A DNA stretch of 64,000 nt, from contig CM066987.1 of NCBI GenBank assembly GCA_033977485.1, positions 50,099,033-50,163,032 of the forward strand. The letters are read 5' to 3'. The translations under genes were made by a program, and so were the position numbers. The stretch comes from Hydrangea macrophylla (lineage: Eukaryota; Streptophyta; Magnoliopsida; Cornales; Hydrangeaceae). The notes below the pieces were generated by a model that saw nothing but the letters and a program-made list of their open reading frames with translations, did no database searches and was not told the origin of the DNA. Shown here one piece after another: positions 1-11,176 of this stretch; position 1 is the first letter of the stretch, and each line of letters starts with the position of its first letter.

Positions 1-806
1 ACCGGTGTCAATTATGTCAGACCGTGACGCACGTTTTACCTCTGGATTTTGGGAAAGTCTGCAAGAAGCTATGGGAACCTCGCTCAAGATGAGTACTGCG
101 TTTCACCCTCAGACAGATGGACATACTGAACGTGTTAATCAGATCATGGAAGATATGCTTAGGGCTTGTGTTATCGATTTTGAAGAATCTTGGGAGACAC
201 ACTTGCCGTTGGTCGAATTTGCCTATAACAACAACTATCATACGAGTATCGGTATGGCTCCGTTCGAAGCATTATACGGACGACCATGTCGTTCCCCTTT
301 GTGCTGGGCAGAAGTTGGGGATACAGAGTTGTTGGGACCCGAAATGGTTAGAGAAACCAACGAGAAGATTTCCTTGGTCAAGGAAAGGATGAGAACCGCT
401 CAAAGCAGGTATAAGAGTTATGCCGATCGACGTCGGAAGGATTTGGAGTTCAGTGATGGAAATCACGTGCTCCTTAAAGTTTCACCAACCCGAGGAGTAG
501 TACGCTTCGGCCTCAAGAGAGGGAAGTTAGCTCCGCGTTTCATCGGACCGTTCGAGATTTTGGAACGTGTCGGGAGAGTAGCTTATCGACTGGCGCTACC
601 ACCGAAGATGTCTGGGGTTCACAACGTGTTTCATGTGAGTATGTTGAGGAAGTACATACGAGACCCCTCGCACGTGGTTAGTTATGACGATATTGAGACG
701 AGTCATAACATTTCTTACAAGGAGAGACCTGTGAAGATTCTAGATCAGAGTATCAAGAAGCTGAGGAATAAGGACATTCCGTTGGTGAAGGTTCAGTGGA
801 ATCACC
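1..806 (+). pseudogene. Ty3/gypsy chromovirus integrase, C-terminal part (fragment X)
   Basis: Open from the window edge. The visible part starts in the integrase catalytic core: the second catalytic Asp lies in SDRDARFTSGFW and the catalytic Glu in DGHTERVNQ, about 35 residues later. A GPY/F-type module (RFIGPFEILERVG) and the first strand of a chromodomain (PVKILDQSIKKLRN) follow. The chromodomain is cut at 806 by a minus-strand family-A LTR, and the rest of the open frame to 865 only reads into that LTR. The protein would insert element cDNA into chromatin. It closely resembles the integrase of element C at 30-31.4 kb, so both belong to one chromovirus clade, but this copy is better preserved, with no internal stop in 268 codons. 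Confidence 0.9.
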
Positions 807-2843
807 TGTCACAGCCCGGTCCCACAATAGCGGAACCGGAGCCCGTGGCACGCCGCCGAGGCTAAACCAATTCATTAACGTTCCCAAAATTAGGTTTGAA
901 GAACACACGCAGCGGAAAACAAAACACACTTTAAAACCAGAGGTTCAGTCGACTGCTCAGTCGACGGAGGCGGGCAGGAATTTTAATATCAAATTTCAGT
1001 CGACTGAAATTGGAGGTCCAGTCGACTGCTGAGGGGTCCAGTCGACTGCCGAGGGGTCCAGTCGACTGCTTTTGCTAAAAAATGAAACAGTGGCTAACAG
1101 GCCCAGGGGTTCAGTCGACTGCTCAGTCGACTGTTCCCCTGGCAGCAGCCCAAACTGCAGAAAATAAATTTTAAAGCTTCCTCTAACTATCACTAATGAT
1201 CAACCACTCAATTCAAACTCAGTCTAAAGTAATCTTAACTGTATTAAAGCATTACCAAACATAATTACAACATGTTACTAACTATTACGACAATTTAAAA
1301 TCCATTCTAACATACTAAGTTAAACATGGGTTTAAAACAACCAAATTCTTATTACAACATTCCTATTATCCCAAAACTACAAGATTTACATTACAAGTTG
1401 CCTCTCAAGCGAACTCCCAACCCACGTACTCACTTCTGCGATTCCTCGCCAGCATTTACACCTGAAATGGTTATTTGAATAACCACACATATTTCGATTT
1501 GTTTAAGCTAATGCTTAGTGAATAAATCAACATATGTACATGAATGATAAACATGTCTGCATTCACATCTCTACAATTCATACTAGTCGCCGGAGACTCA
1601 CGTGCCCGTCCATATTCCCAATCCGCGACTCCTCGCCAATAAGTCCACGCGAAAGGGTAAGACCCACGATTCTACAAACAATCGTGCGACCTTAATGCCA
1701 CTCTATCGGCTCCACAAAATGGTACGGTGACCACGTGCTCCTTCTGACCCAAATAAGCAACTTAACATGCTCAAATACATATCACCATGCTCGCGGTAAT
1801 TAAAACATATCACCGTGCTATTGAGCCTACTTATCAATATAAATGCCCAATATGAACTACACAATATATCTCTAAAAATTAATACATGCTATTCAAACAT
1901 AACATGAATACATGCCAAGAAATCATTCCAAAACATAGTTGAATCACTCACCTCCGATTTATGCGCTTATAATACGATCCAAAGAAAACCCGTGCACAAA
2001 GAACGTGCAGAAGTCCGTCTAGTACAATTCCTATGGATCAGAATTCCATTTATCAACTTTTATGAAAAATTCTAGAAAATAACTTTTCGAAAAACTTAGC
2101 CAAACAGGCCCTACTAGGTATCAAAACGAAGCTCTTACCTCGAGGAACTCGAATATGAAATCTGGGAGAAACCAGACTGACGGAAGGTCGTCGTTTGGCG
2201 CCGCAAAGCTCTAAGCTCCTAAATCTCCCTCTAGCCCCCTTTTTGGCCTCCTCTTGGAATTTAGGTTAAGAGTTGTGAAATATCTCAACTCATCTCTATC
2301 TATATATAGGCAACATTCTCGGGAAATTACGTTTACCTCCCCACGAGTTTTCCAAACTCCTAATCAGTCTCTGAAACTTTCTATACAACTTATTCACAGC
2401 TTTATGAGTGAAACCTCAAAATTATAAAAGTTTTCGACTAAGTTTCGTTTGGTCGCTAAAACGCGAATTTCTACATGACGTTTCCGAAGTTGCTAATTAG
2501 CCTACCAAATTAACAGCGTGTTCATTCGTCCTCACCAGGATACTAAATCTAACAACAGAAATAAATTCTAAAACAGAAAATAATACAGATATTGAAATAC
2601 ACAGGTAAACATTTATTTTCAGATAAACATTTAAAGTGTTCCACAGTGACCGTCTCATACTCGGAGAGACGTCACAAACAATAAATCCTCAATTACCACA
2701 GTTTCAAAGGGTTCTCTAATACAGACACCCAAATCCACTCGTGAGCCAAAACTCACCCAAACATGTGTCATAGGACACACCACATCACATTATCATGCAT
2801 GACAATGAAATGCAAATGTAATAACACGAATACGGGTGTTATA
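807..2843 (-). mobile_element. Family A LTR (3' LTR of a truncated minus-strand element)
   Basis: On the minus strand this reads TATAACACCC... to ...GGGCTGTGACA, matching the two LTRs of the intact element at 41.8-50.6 kb along its whole length (2037 bp against 2001 and 2023). A polypurine tract and family-A integrase sequence lie beside it at 2844-3555, so it is a 3' LTR. It interrupts the chromodomain of fragment X at 806. The other end of the element is missing, so no target-site duplication can be checked. A TATA-like box lies at 2301-2309 (minus) and a CAGTCGACTG array at 946-1133. Confidence 0.92.
946..1133. repeat. CAGTCGACTG palindrome array (8 copies) in family A LTR
   Basis: Ten-base palindromes at 946, 958 (last bases CGG), 997, 1019, 1039, 1059, 1112 and 1124. 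They are spaced 12-53 bp apart and separated by short G/C-rich linkers such as GAGGGGTC. Each core is GTCGAC, with a central CpG. Confidence 0.95.
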
Positions 2844-3555
2844 ATACTCTCCCCCTTAAAAGAAGTTTGTCCCCAAACTTATACCTCACGTCTCGAAAAG
2901 GTGTGGATACTGAGTACGCATCTCATCTTCTATCTCCCACGTCATCTCTTCCGTAGTTTGGCTACGCCATAACACTTTCACTTTTGATATTACTTTATTT
3001 CGTAAGACTTGATCCTTCCTGTCTAAGATTTCTACCGGATATGCGACATACGTTAAATCACTCTGAATCTCATTCGATGTCGGAGTCATTACTTGATCTC
3101 TATCTTCCACTAATTGTTTACGTAACAATGATACATGAAACACGTTATGAACTTGAGCATACTCGCTCGGTAAGTTCAAACGATAAGCTACGGGTCCAAC
3201 CTTTCCAATGATTTCAAAAGGTCCTACAAATCTCGGATTGAGTTTCCCGTATCTACCAAATCTGGTTATTCCCTTTGAAGGCGACACCTTCAAATACACT
3301 AAGTCTCCTACATCAAATTCCAACGGTCGTCTGCGCTTGTCGGCATAACTCTTATACCTACTCTGGGCTGTCAGTAACCGTTGTCTAATTACCTTTATCT
3401 TATCCGTCGTCTCTTGTACAATTTTCGGCCCTTCAATCTTTCTTTCTCCCACCTCTGTCCAACTAATCGGTGAACGACATACACGACCATATAAAGCTTC
3501 ATAAGGAGCCATCCCAATACTCGACTGAAAACTGTTGTTATATGAAACTCAATTT
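2844..3555 (-). pseudogene. Family A integrase C-terminus and chromodomain (truncated)
   Basis: The 208-codon frame at 3512-2886 is nearly identical to 47902-48528 of the intact family-A element. It starts in the core after the catalytic Glu region (MAPYEALYGRVCRSP), passes a GPY/F module (RFVGPFEIIGKVG) and ends with a chromodomain (PVEILDRKDQVLRNKV ... MTWEIEDEMRTQYPHLFE). Unlike the intact-looking element, this copy has no stop between GPY/F and chromodomain (LLRKQLVEDRDQV), so the stop at 48298 is private to that copy. The match ends abruptly around 3550-3555, where family-B LTR sequence begins. Confidence 0.9.
2847..2857 (-). other. Polypurine tract of truncated family A copy
   Basis: The minus strand reads AAGGGGGAGAG next to the inner LTR edge. 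The intact element has the equivalent tract at 48557-48567. It primes plus-strand cDNA synthesis. Confidence 0.8.
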
Positions 3556-3612
3556 GGACCCCTTAAGCTGAAACAGAGCAGTTTCTGCGGAGAAGATGAA
3601 GCCTCAGCTTCA

Positions 3613-3871
3613 TCTCGCGCCACGATCGCGGGCGCGAGCGACCCCTCGCGCGAGCAACCCGCGCGCGCGAGGCATGCGTCTCCAGGCAGACAGAAGAGTT
3701 TATTTATATAAAATGAAATTTAGGCAAGTCGCGCGAGCGAGGGTCGCGCGAGGAACCCTTCGCGCGCGCGACCTGCGCTTGTTCAGGCAGACAGTAAAGT
3801 TTATATAAAATGAAAAATTCGGCATATCGCGCGAGCGGCCCGCGCGAGCGACCCGTCGCGCGAGCGACCTC
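3613..3871. repeat. CGCGCGAGCGACC array in family B LTR
   Basis: Three clusters (about 3613-3675, 3728-3775, 3827-3871) of units such as TCGCGCGAGCGACC and CGCGCGCGAC, separated by A/T-rich linkers that contain CAGGCAGACAG. Very CpG-dense compared with the AT-rich surroundings. Confidence 0.9.
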
Positions 3872-4249
3872 GGACAGATTCTGGTTTTGCTTGTTTTATG
3901 TTAAGGGACTGTTTGGTTCAACTTTCAAGTACTGTTAAGGTTTTGTTTGGAAAGTTTATTAATACAGAATGCTATTAGTTATGTTTGATTTGATTAAGGA
4001 AAGGAATTACAAGTATTAATCCCCGTACGCGTGTTGTTCATTTAATTCAGCATTGTGCTTATGTTTAAGTCCATGTCATTCATATGAAGTCAGTGGTACA
4101 TGCATGTGGGTGTTAGTCAGTGTGGAAAAGAGTAATGGTAGTGTGGAAAGAGTATGAGTTTGAGTTTGTGGTTGTGGTTGTAGTTGTGTTTGTGGTTGTG
4201 ACTGTGGTTGTGGTTGTGGTTGAGATTGTGGCGAGGGTATCTTTGAAAT

Positions 4250-4515
4250 GCGACGGTGGCAAATATGGACACTCCCTGACGCCCATGGAAGCGTTAAAGT
4301 GTGTGAAGCCGAACTTGGACATTCCCTGGCACCCATGGTAGTGCTAAAGTGTGGCCTACGGACACTCCCTGATACTCGAGTCTGGATACTGCGTGAGGGG
4401 TTGCCCCGGTATTTGCATGGCGGTTAGGGTATTCAAAGTGTGAGGCATTGGACACTCCCTAGTACCCCGGACCAAAGTGTGCCTGGCGCCCCGTTGCTAA
4501 AGTGTGGCTATCTTA
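4250..4515. repeat. Repeated AAAGTGTG / ACACTCCCT hairpin units, family B LTR
   Basis: Several imperfect units of roughly 40-60 bp, each with (C)AAAGTGTG followed by GGACACTCCCTGG. AGTGT and ACACT are complementary, so neighbouring elements can pair. The same array is at 24250-24605 in the solo copy. Confidence 0.75.
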
Positions 4516-5188
4516 GTGTTTCAAAGATACCAGGAGTAAGATAGTGGGTTGTTGGGTTTTGTCGAGAGAAAAGAGTCGGTCAGATGAGATGGTGCATCGT
4601 TCTCATACACGGTCACATATGTGTGAATTTATCTTTTAAATAATGTTGTGGTTGTTTTCTAAACAAGCTCTTTATCTAAAATATAAACTTGTGAATTTAA
4701 ATGGGAATTGGAAATTGGTAAATGAGTATGTTTTACATTCAAAGTTATGTTTTTTAATACTCACCAGCTTCTTGAAGCTGACGACGTTGATGCGTCCTGG
4801 ACATTTTTGTTCAGGCTTTTCAGGTTATAACCAGGAGGAATCGTACGACTATGCTAATTGAGAATGGCCGCTTTTGGAATGAGAGAAACTGTTTATTAAT
4901 TATATGCTTTAAGTTTTATGTTTAAGTTTTAAACTGTTTTGTTTTAAGGATGACTGTAATAGATTTTAAGTTATTATTTTGTTTAAGGCGGTCTGTGCCT
5001 TTAGATGACCCCGTGCTGTAATATGTAATAAGTTAGAAAATTTTTATAAGCCTTGAATGCTCTGCTCTGATTATTATGTTTTGTTGTTCGACGTTTGGGA
5101 CGGAATCGATCCTTCAAACTATCGCGACCTACGGGTCCATAAAGGAAATTAAACGTTTTCCTTATTTATGCTACGTCGGGGCGTGACA

Positions 5189-5295
5189 TGACTGGTACTG
5201 TGTGGTGTGGATAATTAGTGACATTCACCCGTCATTCCATATGGACCCAAAAAGGAAAGTTATTTTTCTCTATTTTTATAACTCCAGGGTGTGAC
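5189..5295 (+). mobile_element. Element C 5' LTR, 3' remnant
   Basis: Begins TGACTGGTACTGTG, similar over about 20 bp to 32979 in C's 3' LTR (TGACTGGCAGTGTG). It ends CCAGGGTGTGAC, just before a primer-binding site. The rest of the 5' LTR is lost or replaced by the family-B LTR piece. The overlap with the 3' LTR is short, so the assignment rests mainly on position and on the primer-binding site. Confidence 0.6.
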
Positions 5296-5303
5296 GGGAT
5301 TTT

Positions 5304-5314
5304 TGGTATCACAG
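5304..5314 (+). other. Primer-binding site of element C (initiator Met tRNA type)
   Basis: TGGTATCACAG differs by one base from the usual plant TGGTATCAGAG, which pairs with the 3' end of initiator methionine tRNA. It lies about 8 bp after the LTR end. Confidence 0.7.
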
Positions 5315-5450
5315 TTTTAGGTTATGATACTTTTATTCACTAACAATCTCACACCATCTGGTTCTAGTATTTTAAGATTCCCTGAGATGAGATATGAGTT
5401 TAAGATAAGTTCGTTCTTCTGACGATAGATAGTTTCCTTTGCAGGTTAGC

Positions 5451-6515
5451 ATGGATCTAGAGTTCCACCTATTTGTTGATGATTCTTTTGGTGGACATAT
5501 TATTCATGGCGACACAGTAGAGCCAGCCATTCCAGAGATATACTAGAGTCACATTTGCCAGATGGCTAGTCGTTATTTGGAGGAGAGGATGTGGACTTCT
5601 CTCTATATTGTGGGTACGACACACTTGATAGAGATATGCATGAATACGTATCACTATGCTATGACCGAGCAGCCATATATCAGGAGATGGCTAGATTGAT
5701 TCAAAATAAACCAGAGGTAGACAGGATTGAGTTACGAGCTATTATAGCCAGGCCTATTCCACCAGAATCTACAACTACACAAGCACCGGCAGCCCCACCA
5801 TCACCGGTACCCGACATACCAGTTCTAGAGCCTGAGCCGATTCAGAGTGAGGAGGACCCTGAGCCAGAGGATGAGCATCCTGACGAGGATGTCGATGGGG
5901 ATGGAGGGGAGGATCCTATGGACGATGAGGACCCAGCAGAGAAGGAGCCTGTAGACGATGATGATATGATGAGCCAGAAGATGACCCGGAGGAGCCAGAG
6001 TATGTTCCTGATGAGGAGATAGAGCCAGAGAAGGAACCAGAAGACCCGGAGGCCGTTGAGGCAGATATAGTGGTTGGAGAGGATGATGCAGTAATAGAGG
6101 GAGATGTGATTATGGAGGTAGTAGAGGAGGATGTTCCTGATGAGGAGGTAGTTGTGCTGGAGGTATCCATTATGCATGAGTTACCAGCTGGACCAGTAGT
6201 GCATATGGAAGCCATGGCCGATATGGCAATCAGATGGATAGCTGAGATGGTCGGACAGCTAGCTGGATTTATTATGGGAGAGGCTATATTAGCAGGGTCA
6301 TTAGACATAGCTGATGGATTCGCAGCTGTAGCTATCGACATCGCTATTCAGGTGATGATTGCAGAGAACACAGAGGTAAGGATAGTTGAGGATTAGGATA
6401 TTGGAATGGTAGTCGGAGATCTTGCCGCACCAGTTGAGGATGCTCCCCTTGAGGAGATGGATATCGTTTTAGAGGATGAGGCATCACCAGCAGGATCAGA
6501 TGCTGATGACTTTTG
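5451..6515 (+). pseudogene. Acidic ORF upstream of gag in element C
   Basis: The ATG at 5451 opens MDLEFHLFVDDSFGG, a stop follows after 31 codons, and the frame then continues through shifts into 5591-6022 and 6070-6396, ending near TGA 6513-6515. The conceptual product of about 350 residues has three parts: an N-terminal part with no recognised domain, a Pro-rich linker (ARPIPPESTTTQAPAAPPSP), and a long Asp/Glu tract (EDEHPDEDVDGDGGEDP). Its tail alternates acidic and small hydrophobic residues. It lies between the primer-binding site and gag. Ogre/Tat-type gypsy elements have an extra ORF in this position, but chromoviruses usually do not. Function unknown. The open acidic repeat could partly reflect a GAGGA-rich sequence, but the reading is kept over about 900 bp. 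Confidence 0.55.
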
Positions 6516-6903
6516 AGTTAGGATCTGCAGGAGGTTTAGTTTTTGCTAGTTTTATATCAGGACATGTCCACATGATTTTTGGGAGCTTGAGAGATAGCTA
6601 TTTAACCATAGCTTTGTATAGATGTTATTAGTAGTAGTAGTATTGTAAATAGATGACCTTAGTACTGTATTAGCCTATGTCCCATGTAGTATACAGTTTG
6701 ACTAGTGTATACTGTGTGGTACATCTTTTGATATATATATACAAGCAGTACTTTTTGATATTGATGGTATGTTTGAGTGATATGTGCTAATTAGTAGAAC
6801 TGTTAGTACTTGTTGCTTCTTGCTCTATCTTGATTTCGTTTCTCTGAGAAGACTACCAGCTAATCAATAGGACTTGTGTAGGTACACGATACACATTATC
6901 ACT
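6516..6903 (+). other. Spacer between acidic ORF and gag, element C
   Basis: AT-rich with short GTA and TA runs and no coding signal. Confidence 0.6.
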
Positions 6904-7900
6904 ATGGTTAGACCGAGGAATTAAGCACGATTAGGAGCCCCTATTCCGGAGGGCATGGATCCAACGGGTGTTTTTAAAACTTTCATACAAAGGATGGAAC
7001 ATGTGGCAGAGACCTATAGCACCACCACCACCAAGACAGACTGGTGATAAGTTACTCGAACGTTTCCATGGATTACGCCCAGAGAAATTTGACGGATTAA
7101 CAGAGTCAAGGAAGGCGGAGTAGTGGATACGGGAAATCAAATTGATTTTTGAAGTTTTGGAATGTATTGAGCAAGATAAGCATTGTCTTGCTACGTTCCA
7201 GCTCATCTATGCCACCGCAGATTGGTGGAAAACTAAAAGAGCTACAATAGGAGCTGGAACTGTGCGGAGAATGCCGTGGGGGATATTCCGGAAAAGAAAT
7301 CTGGAAAAGTATTTCTCAGAGGATGTGAGAGATCAACAGGAGAGAAACTTTCTCAGTATGGTCCAAGGAAGATGGACTGTGCGAGAATACACAACACAGT
7401 TCGAGCGTCTGTCTCGATTTGCTCAACATATGATAGACACTCCATAGAAGAAGGTGAAGAGATTTCACCAATGATTAAACCCCCACCGCAGACATATGAT
7501 GGTTGGTCATCTGAATCAGTCATTTGAAGGGACTATCAGATTTGCTGCAGTGTTGGAAAAGGACGCTTATTCGATACAGCAACAATAGATGAATCGACCT
7601 CAGTTGTCAAGAAGTTTTCAGCAACAGAGGAATTTCCCGAACCAACCACTGAGGAATACCCAGGGTTGGAGATCTCAGGGTAGTTTTCAAGGGAACAAAC
7701 CCACTTGGGATGGAACCAGGAATTCTCAATCAAGCTATCCCCAACCCTAGCAATATCGCCAGCAGGGACCATAACCTCAGGCACTGCTAACAACCCTGCC
7801 AACCAATAATTGAGGATGTTTTAATTGCGGAAAGCTAGGGCACAACGCCAAGTTCTGCACAACCTCCAAGGTTAACCACCGGATGGATGCTAACTGTCAA
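6904..7900 (+). pseudogene. gag of element C (capsid and zinc knuckles, broken)
   Basis: The first ATG reads MVRPRN, then a stop, then in the same frame GAPIPEGMDPTGVFK, the usual start of plant gypsy gag. The capsid-type retrotrans_gag core is best seen at 7142-7447 (IYATADWWKTKRATI ... ERNFLSMVQGRWTVREYTTQFERL). Frames shift several times, for instance around 7035-7060 and after 7447. Downstream, two CCHC zinc knuckles remain: CFNCGKLGHNAKFC near 7818 and CQNCNKPGHLSRDY near 7892, the second with Cys4 replaced by Tyr. The protein would package element RNA into particles. Non-functional as it stands. Confidence 0.85.
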
Positions 7901-8460
7901 AATTGCAATAAGCCAGGGCACTTGAGTAGGGATTATCGTGCACTACATGGAGGATACTATTGGGCACCAGTTCAGGGGATACAAGGATCCCCAGATCAGA
8001 TAAGGATGAATGCTATCATTCCCATGGAAGTAGGTTTTAACGCTGATGAGCATCAACATTTGAAAGGTTCGCTCGTACTCTTTCATAGTCCAGTTAAAGC
8101 TTTATTTGATACTGGAGTTGCAGGTTCATTTATTGCTGTTAATATTATGTGTCAGTTGGGTTTGGAATCCCAGACCCTTGAGCTAGTACTTAATGTTGTG
8201 TCACGATTGGGAATGACTGTTAGTTTGGGTAAAGTATGTAAAGATTGCCCATTAACCTTGGGAGATAGGAATCTTCTAGTAGACATAGTAGTTTTGTGAA
8301 TGTCAGAGTTTGACATTATCCTAGGGATGGATTGGTTGACTAAGTATGGTGCCAATTTGGATTGCCCTACCACGACGATTGTGTTTCCGATACCTGGATA
8401 TCCAACGATCAGGTTTCATTGTCAGTGAACAGGCGACATGTTTCTAATAAGTGGTTTAGC
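7901..8460 (+). pseudogene. Protease region of element C
   Basis: The frame 7883-8299 contains the retropepsin active-site loop LFDTGVAGSFI (DTG kept). After a TGA at 8297 it continues with the flap and C-terminal motif DIILGMDWLTKYGA. It processes Gag-Pol in intact relatives. One in-frame stop separates the two halves. Confidence 0.85.
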
Positions 8461-8519
8461 TATAATTAGAGGTACAAGTACGACTACCAAACTCACTATG
8501 GATCAAATTCCTACCATAT

Positions 8520-9250
8520 AAGATTTTTGTAGATGTATTCCAGGATATTAAAGGACTTCCACCGAAAAGAAAAATAGACTTTTACGTGGAACGAGTACCT
8601 GGCACATTGTTGATATCTAAGACTCCATATACGATGACACCAACTGAGATGTTGGAATTAAAGCAACAATTTAGGTTTTGTTCGCTCGAGAACATCACCT
8701 TGGGGAGCACCAGTTGTGTTTGTAAAAAAGAATGATGGAACGCTTCGACTCTACATAGACTACAGGGAGCTGAACAAAGTTACGATCAAGAACCGGTATC
8801 CACTACCTCAGATAAATGATCTATTCGACCAGTTACAAGGATCAATGATCTTTTCAAAGATCGATCTGCGTTCTGGATATCATCAACTGTTAGTTCGACC
8901 AGAGGATGTAACGAAGACTGCATTAATGACGAGGTAAGGGCATTATGAGTTTCTAGTTATACCTTTTGGATTGATGAATGCTCCAGCAGTATTCATGGAC
9001 TTGATGAATAGAGTATTCAGACCATATCTGGATCAATTCATTATAGTGTTCATTGACGACATACTAATCTACTCAAAGACAGAGAAAGATCATAAGAACA
9101 CTTACAAATTACTTTACAGACACTTCGAGATAGTAAGTTGTATGCCAAGTTCAGTAAGTGCGACTTTTGACTACCAGAGGTCAAGTTCTTGGGACATCTG
9201 ATTTCTTAGGATGGTATCTCTGTGGACTCATCTAAGATTGATGCAATCTT
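8520..9250 (+). pseudogene. Reverse transcriptase of element C
   Basis: Ty3/gypsy RT with palm motifs in order: [19 protein letters not shown] (8716 onward), [28 protein letters not shown], the catalytic [10 protein letters not shown] (9049-9078), then a frameshift before the LGH motif at 9190-9200. Stops lie near 8678 and 8935. The catalytic Asp pair is kept although the frame is not. Order RT-RNase H-integrase and the chromodomain at 31.3 kb make it a chromovirus. Confidence 0.9.
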
Positions 9251-9680
9251 AAGCTGGAACAGACCAACTAACGTGTCAGAAGTTAGAAGTTTTCTTGGTC
9301 TAGTAAGTATTATCGGAGATTTGTCAAAGAATTCTCCAAGATTGTAGGACCTTTGATGAAATTGACGAGAAAGGAGATAAAATATGAATGGACAAAAAAG
9401 CATGAGGATGCATTTCAGGAGCTAAAGGAAAGATTGACTTCTGCACCGGTACTTGCGATACGCAAGAGTGGAGAGCGATACATAATTTATAGTGATGCAT
9501 CGCACTAGGGATTGGGTTGTGTACTTATGCAGGACGGGAATGTCATTACATGTGGATCAAGACAGTTAAAAGTACATGAGAAGAACTATCCTATGCATGA
9601 TTTGGAATTGGCAACAATAGTGTTTGCGTTGAAGATTTGGAGACATTATCTCTATGGAGAAAAGTTTGATCTCTTTTCCG
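9251..9680 (+). pseudogene. RNase H of element C, first half
   Basis: The connection domain is recognisable in shifted frames (SFLGL, YYRRF-like). The RNase H start IIYSDAS is followed by a stop at 9507 and by [13 protein letters not shown] ... [28 protein letters not shown]. The frame is broken exactly at 9680 by insertion of the copia element D and resumes at 29726. Confidence 0.9.
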
Positions 9681-10036
9681 TGAAGGAAAAATAGGTTTAA
9701 AATTATTTAAACGCGCATCGAAAAAATTAAGTTTCAAAAATATTATTGGTATGCCCAGATCTACTACTTATTAACTCTATAGATGCATATACATGAGAGA
9801 GAGAAGAGATTATACCTCAGGTCTTGAACCCAATTCTAATTTTCTTCTTCCTAGATGGTGCAGTAGCCTCCACAAGGTTGTCTTCACCCTTATAACTCTT
9901 GTGGATGCTTTTTCAGATAAGCTAAAGATGGTGGGATTTCTAATAGTGAGTATATAGAAGGTTTGGGAAGCTTAAAACAGTTTCTGCAATTTCTGGTTTA
10001 TAAAAATGATGAACTCAGATTTATGGACGCAACAGC

Positions 10037-10047
10037 CCTATTTATAG
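10037..10047 (-). promoter_or_regulatory. TATA box of element D LTR
   Basis: The minus strand reads CTATAAATAGG, a canonical plant TATA. It is conserved at 39376-39386 and 55554-55564 in sister LTRs and degenerate (CTACAAATAG) at 28579-28588. It lies 24-30 bp downstream, in element sense, of the palindrome array. Confidence 0.75.
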
Positions 10048-10070
10048 ATTCCCAAAACCGACCCAAATTT

Positions 10071-10165
10071 CAAGCGATCAAAGTAGCTTCGATCGATTGA
10101 ACCACTTTCAATCGATCAAACCTGTCTAGACTTCGATCGATCAAAGCAACTCCAATCGATCAAAC
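10071..10165. repeat. TCGATCGA palindrome array, D 3' LTR
   Basis: Five degenerate copies of (A/T)TCGATCGA(A/T) with linkers like ACCACTTT and CCTGTCTAGACT. Directly upstream of the LTR TATA box in element sense. Confidence 0.9.
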
Positions 10166-11155
10166 CAGTCTTGACAGCTTCATCAAGTGCGTTTCCAAGC
10201 TTCTTATCGGAGCTAAGAGTGGGACCTCTTAGGCTCTTTATTGTTTGTTCAGACCAGTTGTTAATTTCCATGATCAAACTCTTTGATCAGCAAACTAACC
10301 AACTGATTAGTTAATGTTTACTACACTATAAAATGATAACTGAACGCAAAATAACATATCCGAAGCGATGTCTAGACTTGTGTAGTGTACTAATGTCCCT
10401 CTACCATCAGCATTCGTAATCATATTCAGGTAGTCGGATAAACGGTTACTGTCAACCTGAATCATGATTACTTCTTGTATTCCTTGAGTCCCATTCACCT
10501 CTCATGATTACCAAACATGTTGACAACTATTTATCAACAAGACTATAATTCTCAGTAATCAACTCGGTGACATTCTCAAGGGAATGCTTACTCTATATTA
10601 GAGGGTGGATTATATCTTGACAATATATCTTCACAACTCTATGAAGATGACATACCCAAGATACCCAGGTGTTGATCTTTTATAGACCTCATTGGTTGGT
10701 AAGTCAAAGCAGCCATATCCATAGTCTATGTTCATAATCGTCTCAAGATTGAGAACACGTAACTTATATAAGTTATGAGTTCCTATCTACTGTTGACAGC
10801 CCTAAGTGTCAATAGGAAGGCTCAGGTCCGTCAATGCACTACAACCACTAGCATATTAACTAAGAGTTACACTCTAGTGATTGAGATTAATCACTCCATC
10901 TAATGGTAGTTAATCATGCTACAGTGTAAACTTGATGAGGTATCCAGTCTCATCATCCACTATGACAAGTTCTAAGTATTAAAGAATAGTAATTCGTATC
11001 TCACTTGTATGCATCTCATACATACACGAATTACTTACAATGATACTTAAGGATAAACAACCATCTTATGAAGGACATACATAATGAAATGTAAAACTGA
11101 TATCCATATATTAAAATGTCAATGTCTCATACATAAAGTAATGCTTTATGCAACA

Positions 11156-11170
11156 AACTCCCACTTGCAC
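11156..11170 (-). other. Polypurine tract of element D
   Basis: The minus strand reads GTGCAAGTGGGAGTT next to the LTR start, typical of plant copia elements. Confidence 0.75.
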
Positions 11171-11176
11171 TCATAA

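Larger units (their letters stand above)
3551..5188 (+). mobile_element. Family B LTR, 3' part only
   Basis: Matches the second half of the solo LTR at 22232-25262 (its last ~1.6 kb) and ends at the same ...GGGGCGTGACA. The first half is missing; the sequence to the left is family-A integrase, so the junction is a deletion or recombination breakpoint. It sits against a remnant of element C's 5' LTR. It contains a CGCGAG array (3613-3871), a TTGTGG-rich stretch (4150-4230) and a series of short hairpin repeats (4250-4515). Frames in this stretch have no recognisable domain. Confidence 0.85.
9681..11155 (-). mobile_element. Element D (Ty1/copia) 3' LTR
   Basis: Direct repeat of 28223-29725. 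On the minus strand it starts TGTTG beside a polypurine tract and ends CCTTCA at the C junction. Flanks TTCCG (9676-9680) and TTTCG (29726-29730) form a 5-bp target duplication with one mismatch. It holds a TATA box at 10037-10047 (minus, CTATAAATAGG) and a TCGATCGA array at 10071-10165. A short frame at 10307-10498 recurs in all copies of this LTR but has no known domain. Confidence 0.93.

Noticed and set aside
4076..4341. Thr- or Val-rich frames
   Set aside because: Translation of a TTGTGG-rich simple repeat in the family B LTR.
10307..10498. Short minus-strand frame repeated in all D-type LTRs (also 29193-29396, 39857-40096, 55822-56019)
   Set aside because: Conserved only because the LTR is repeated; lengths differ, no domain, no start context.
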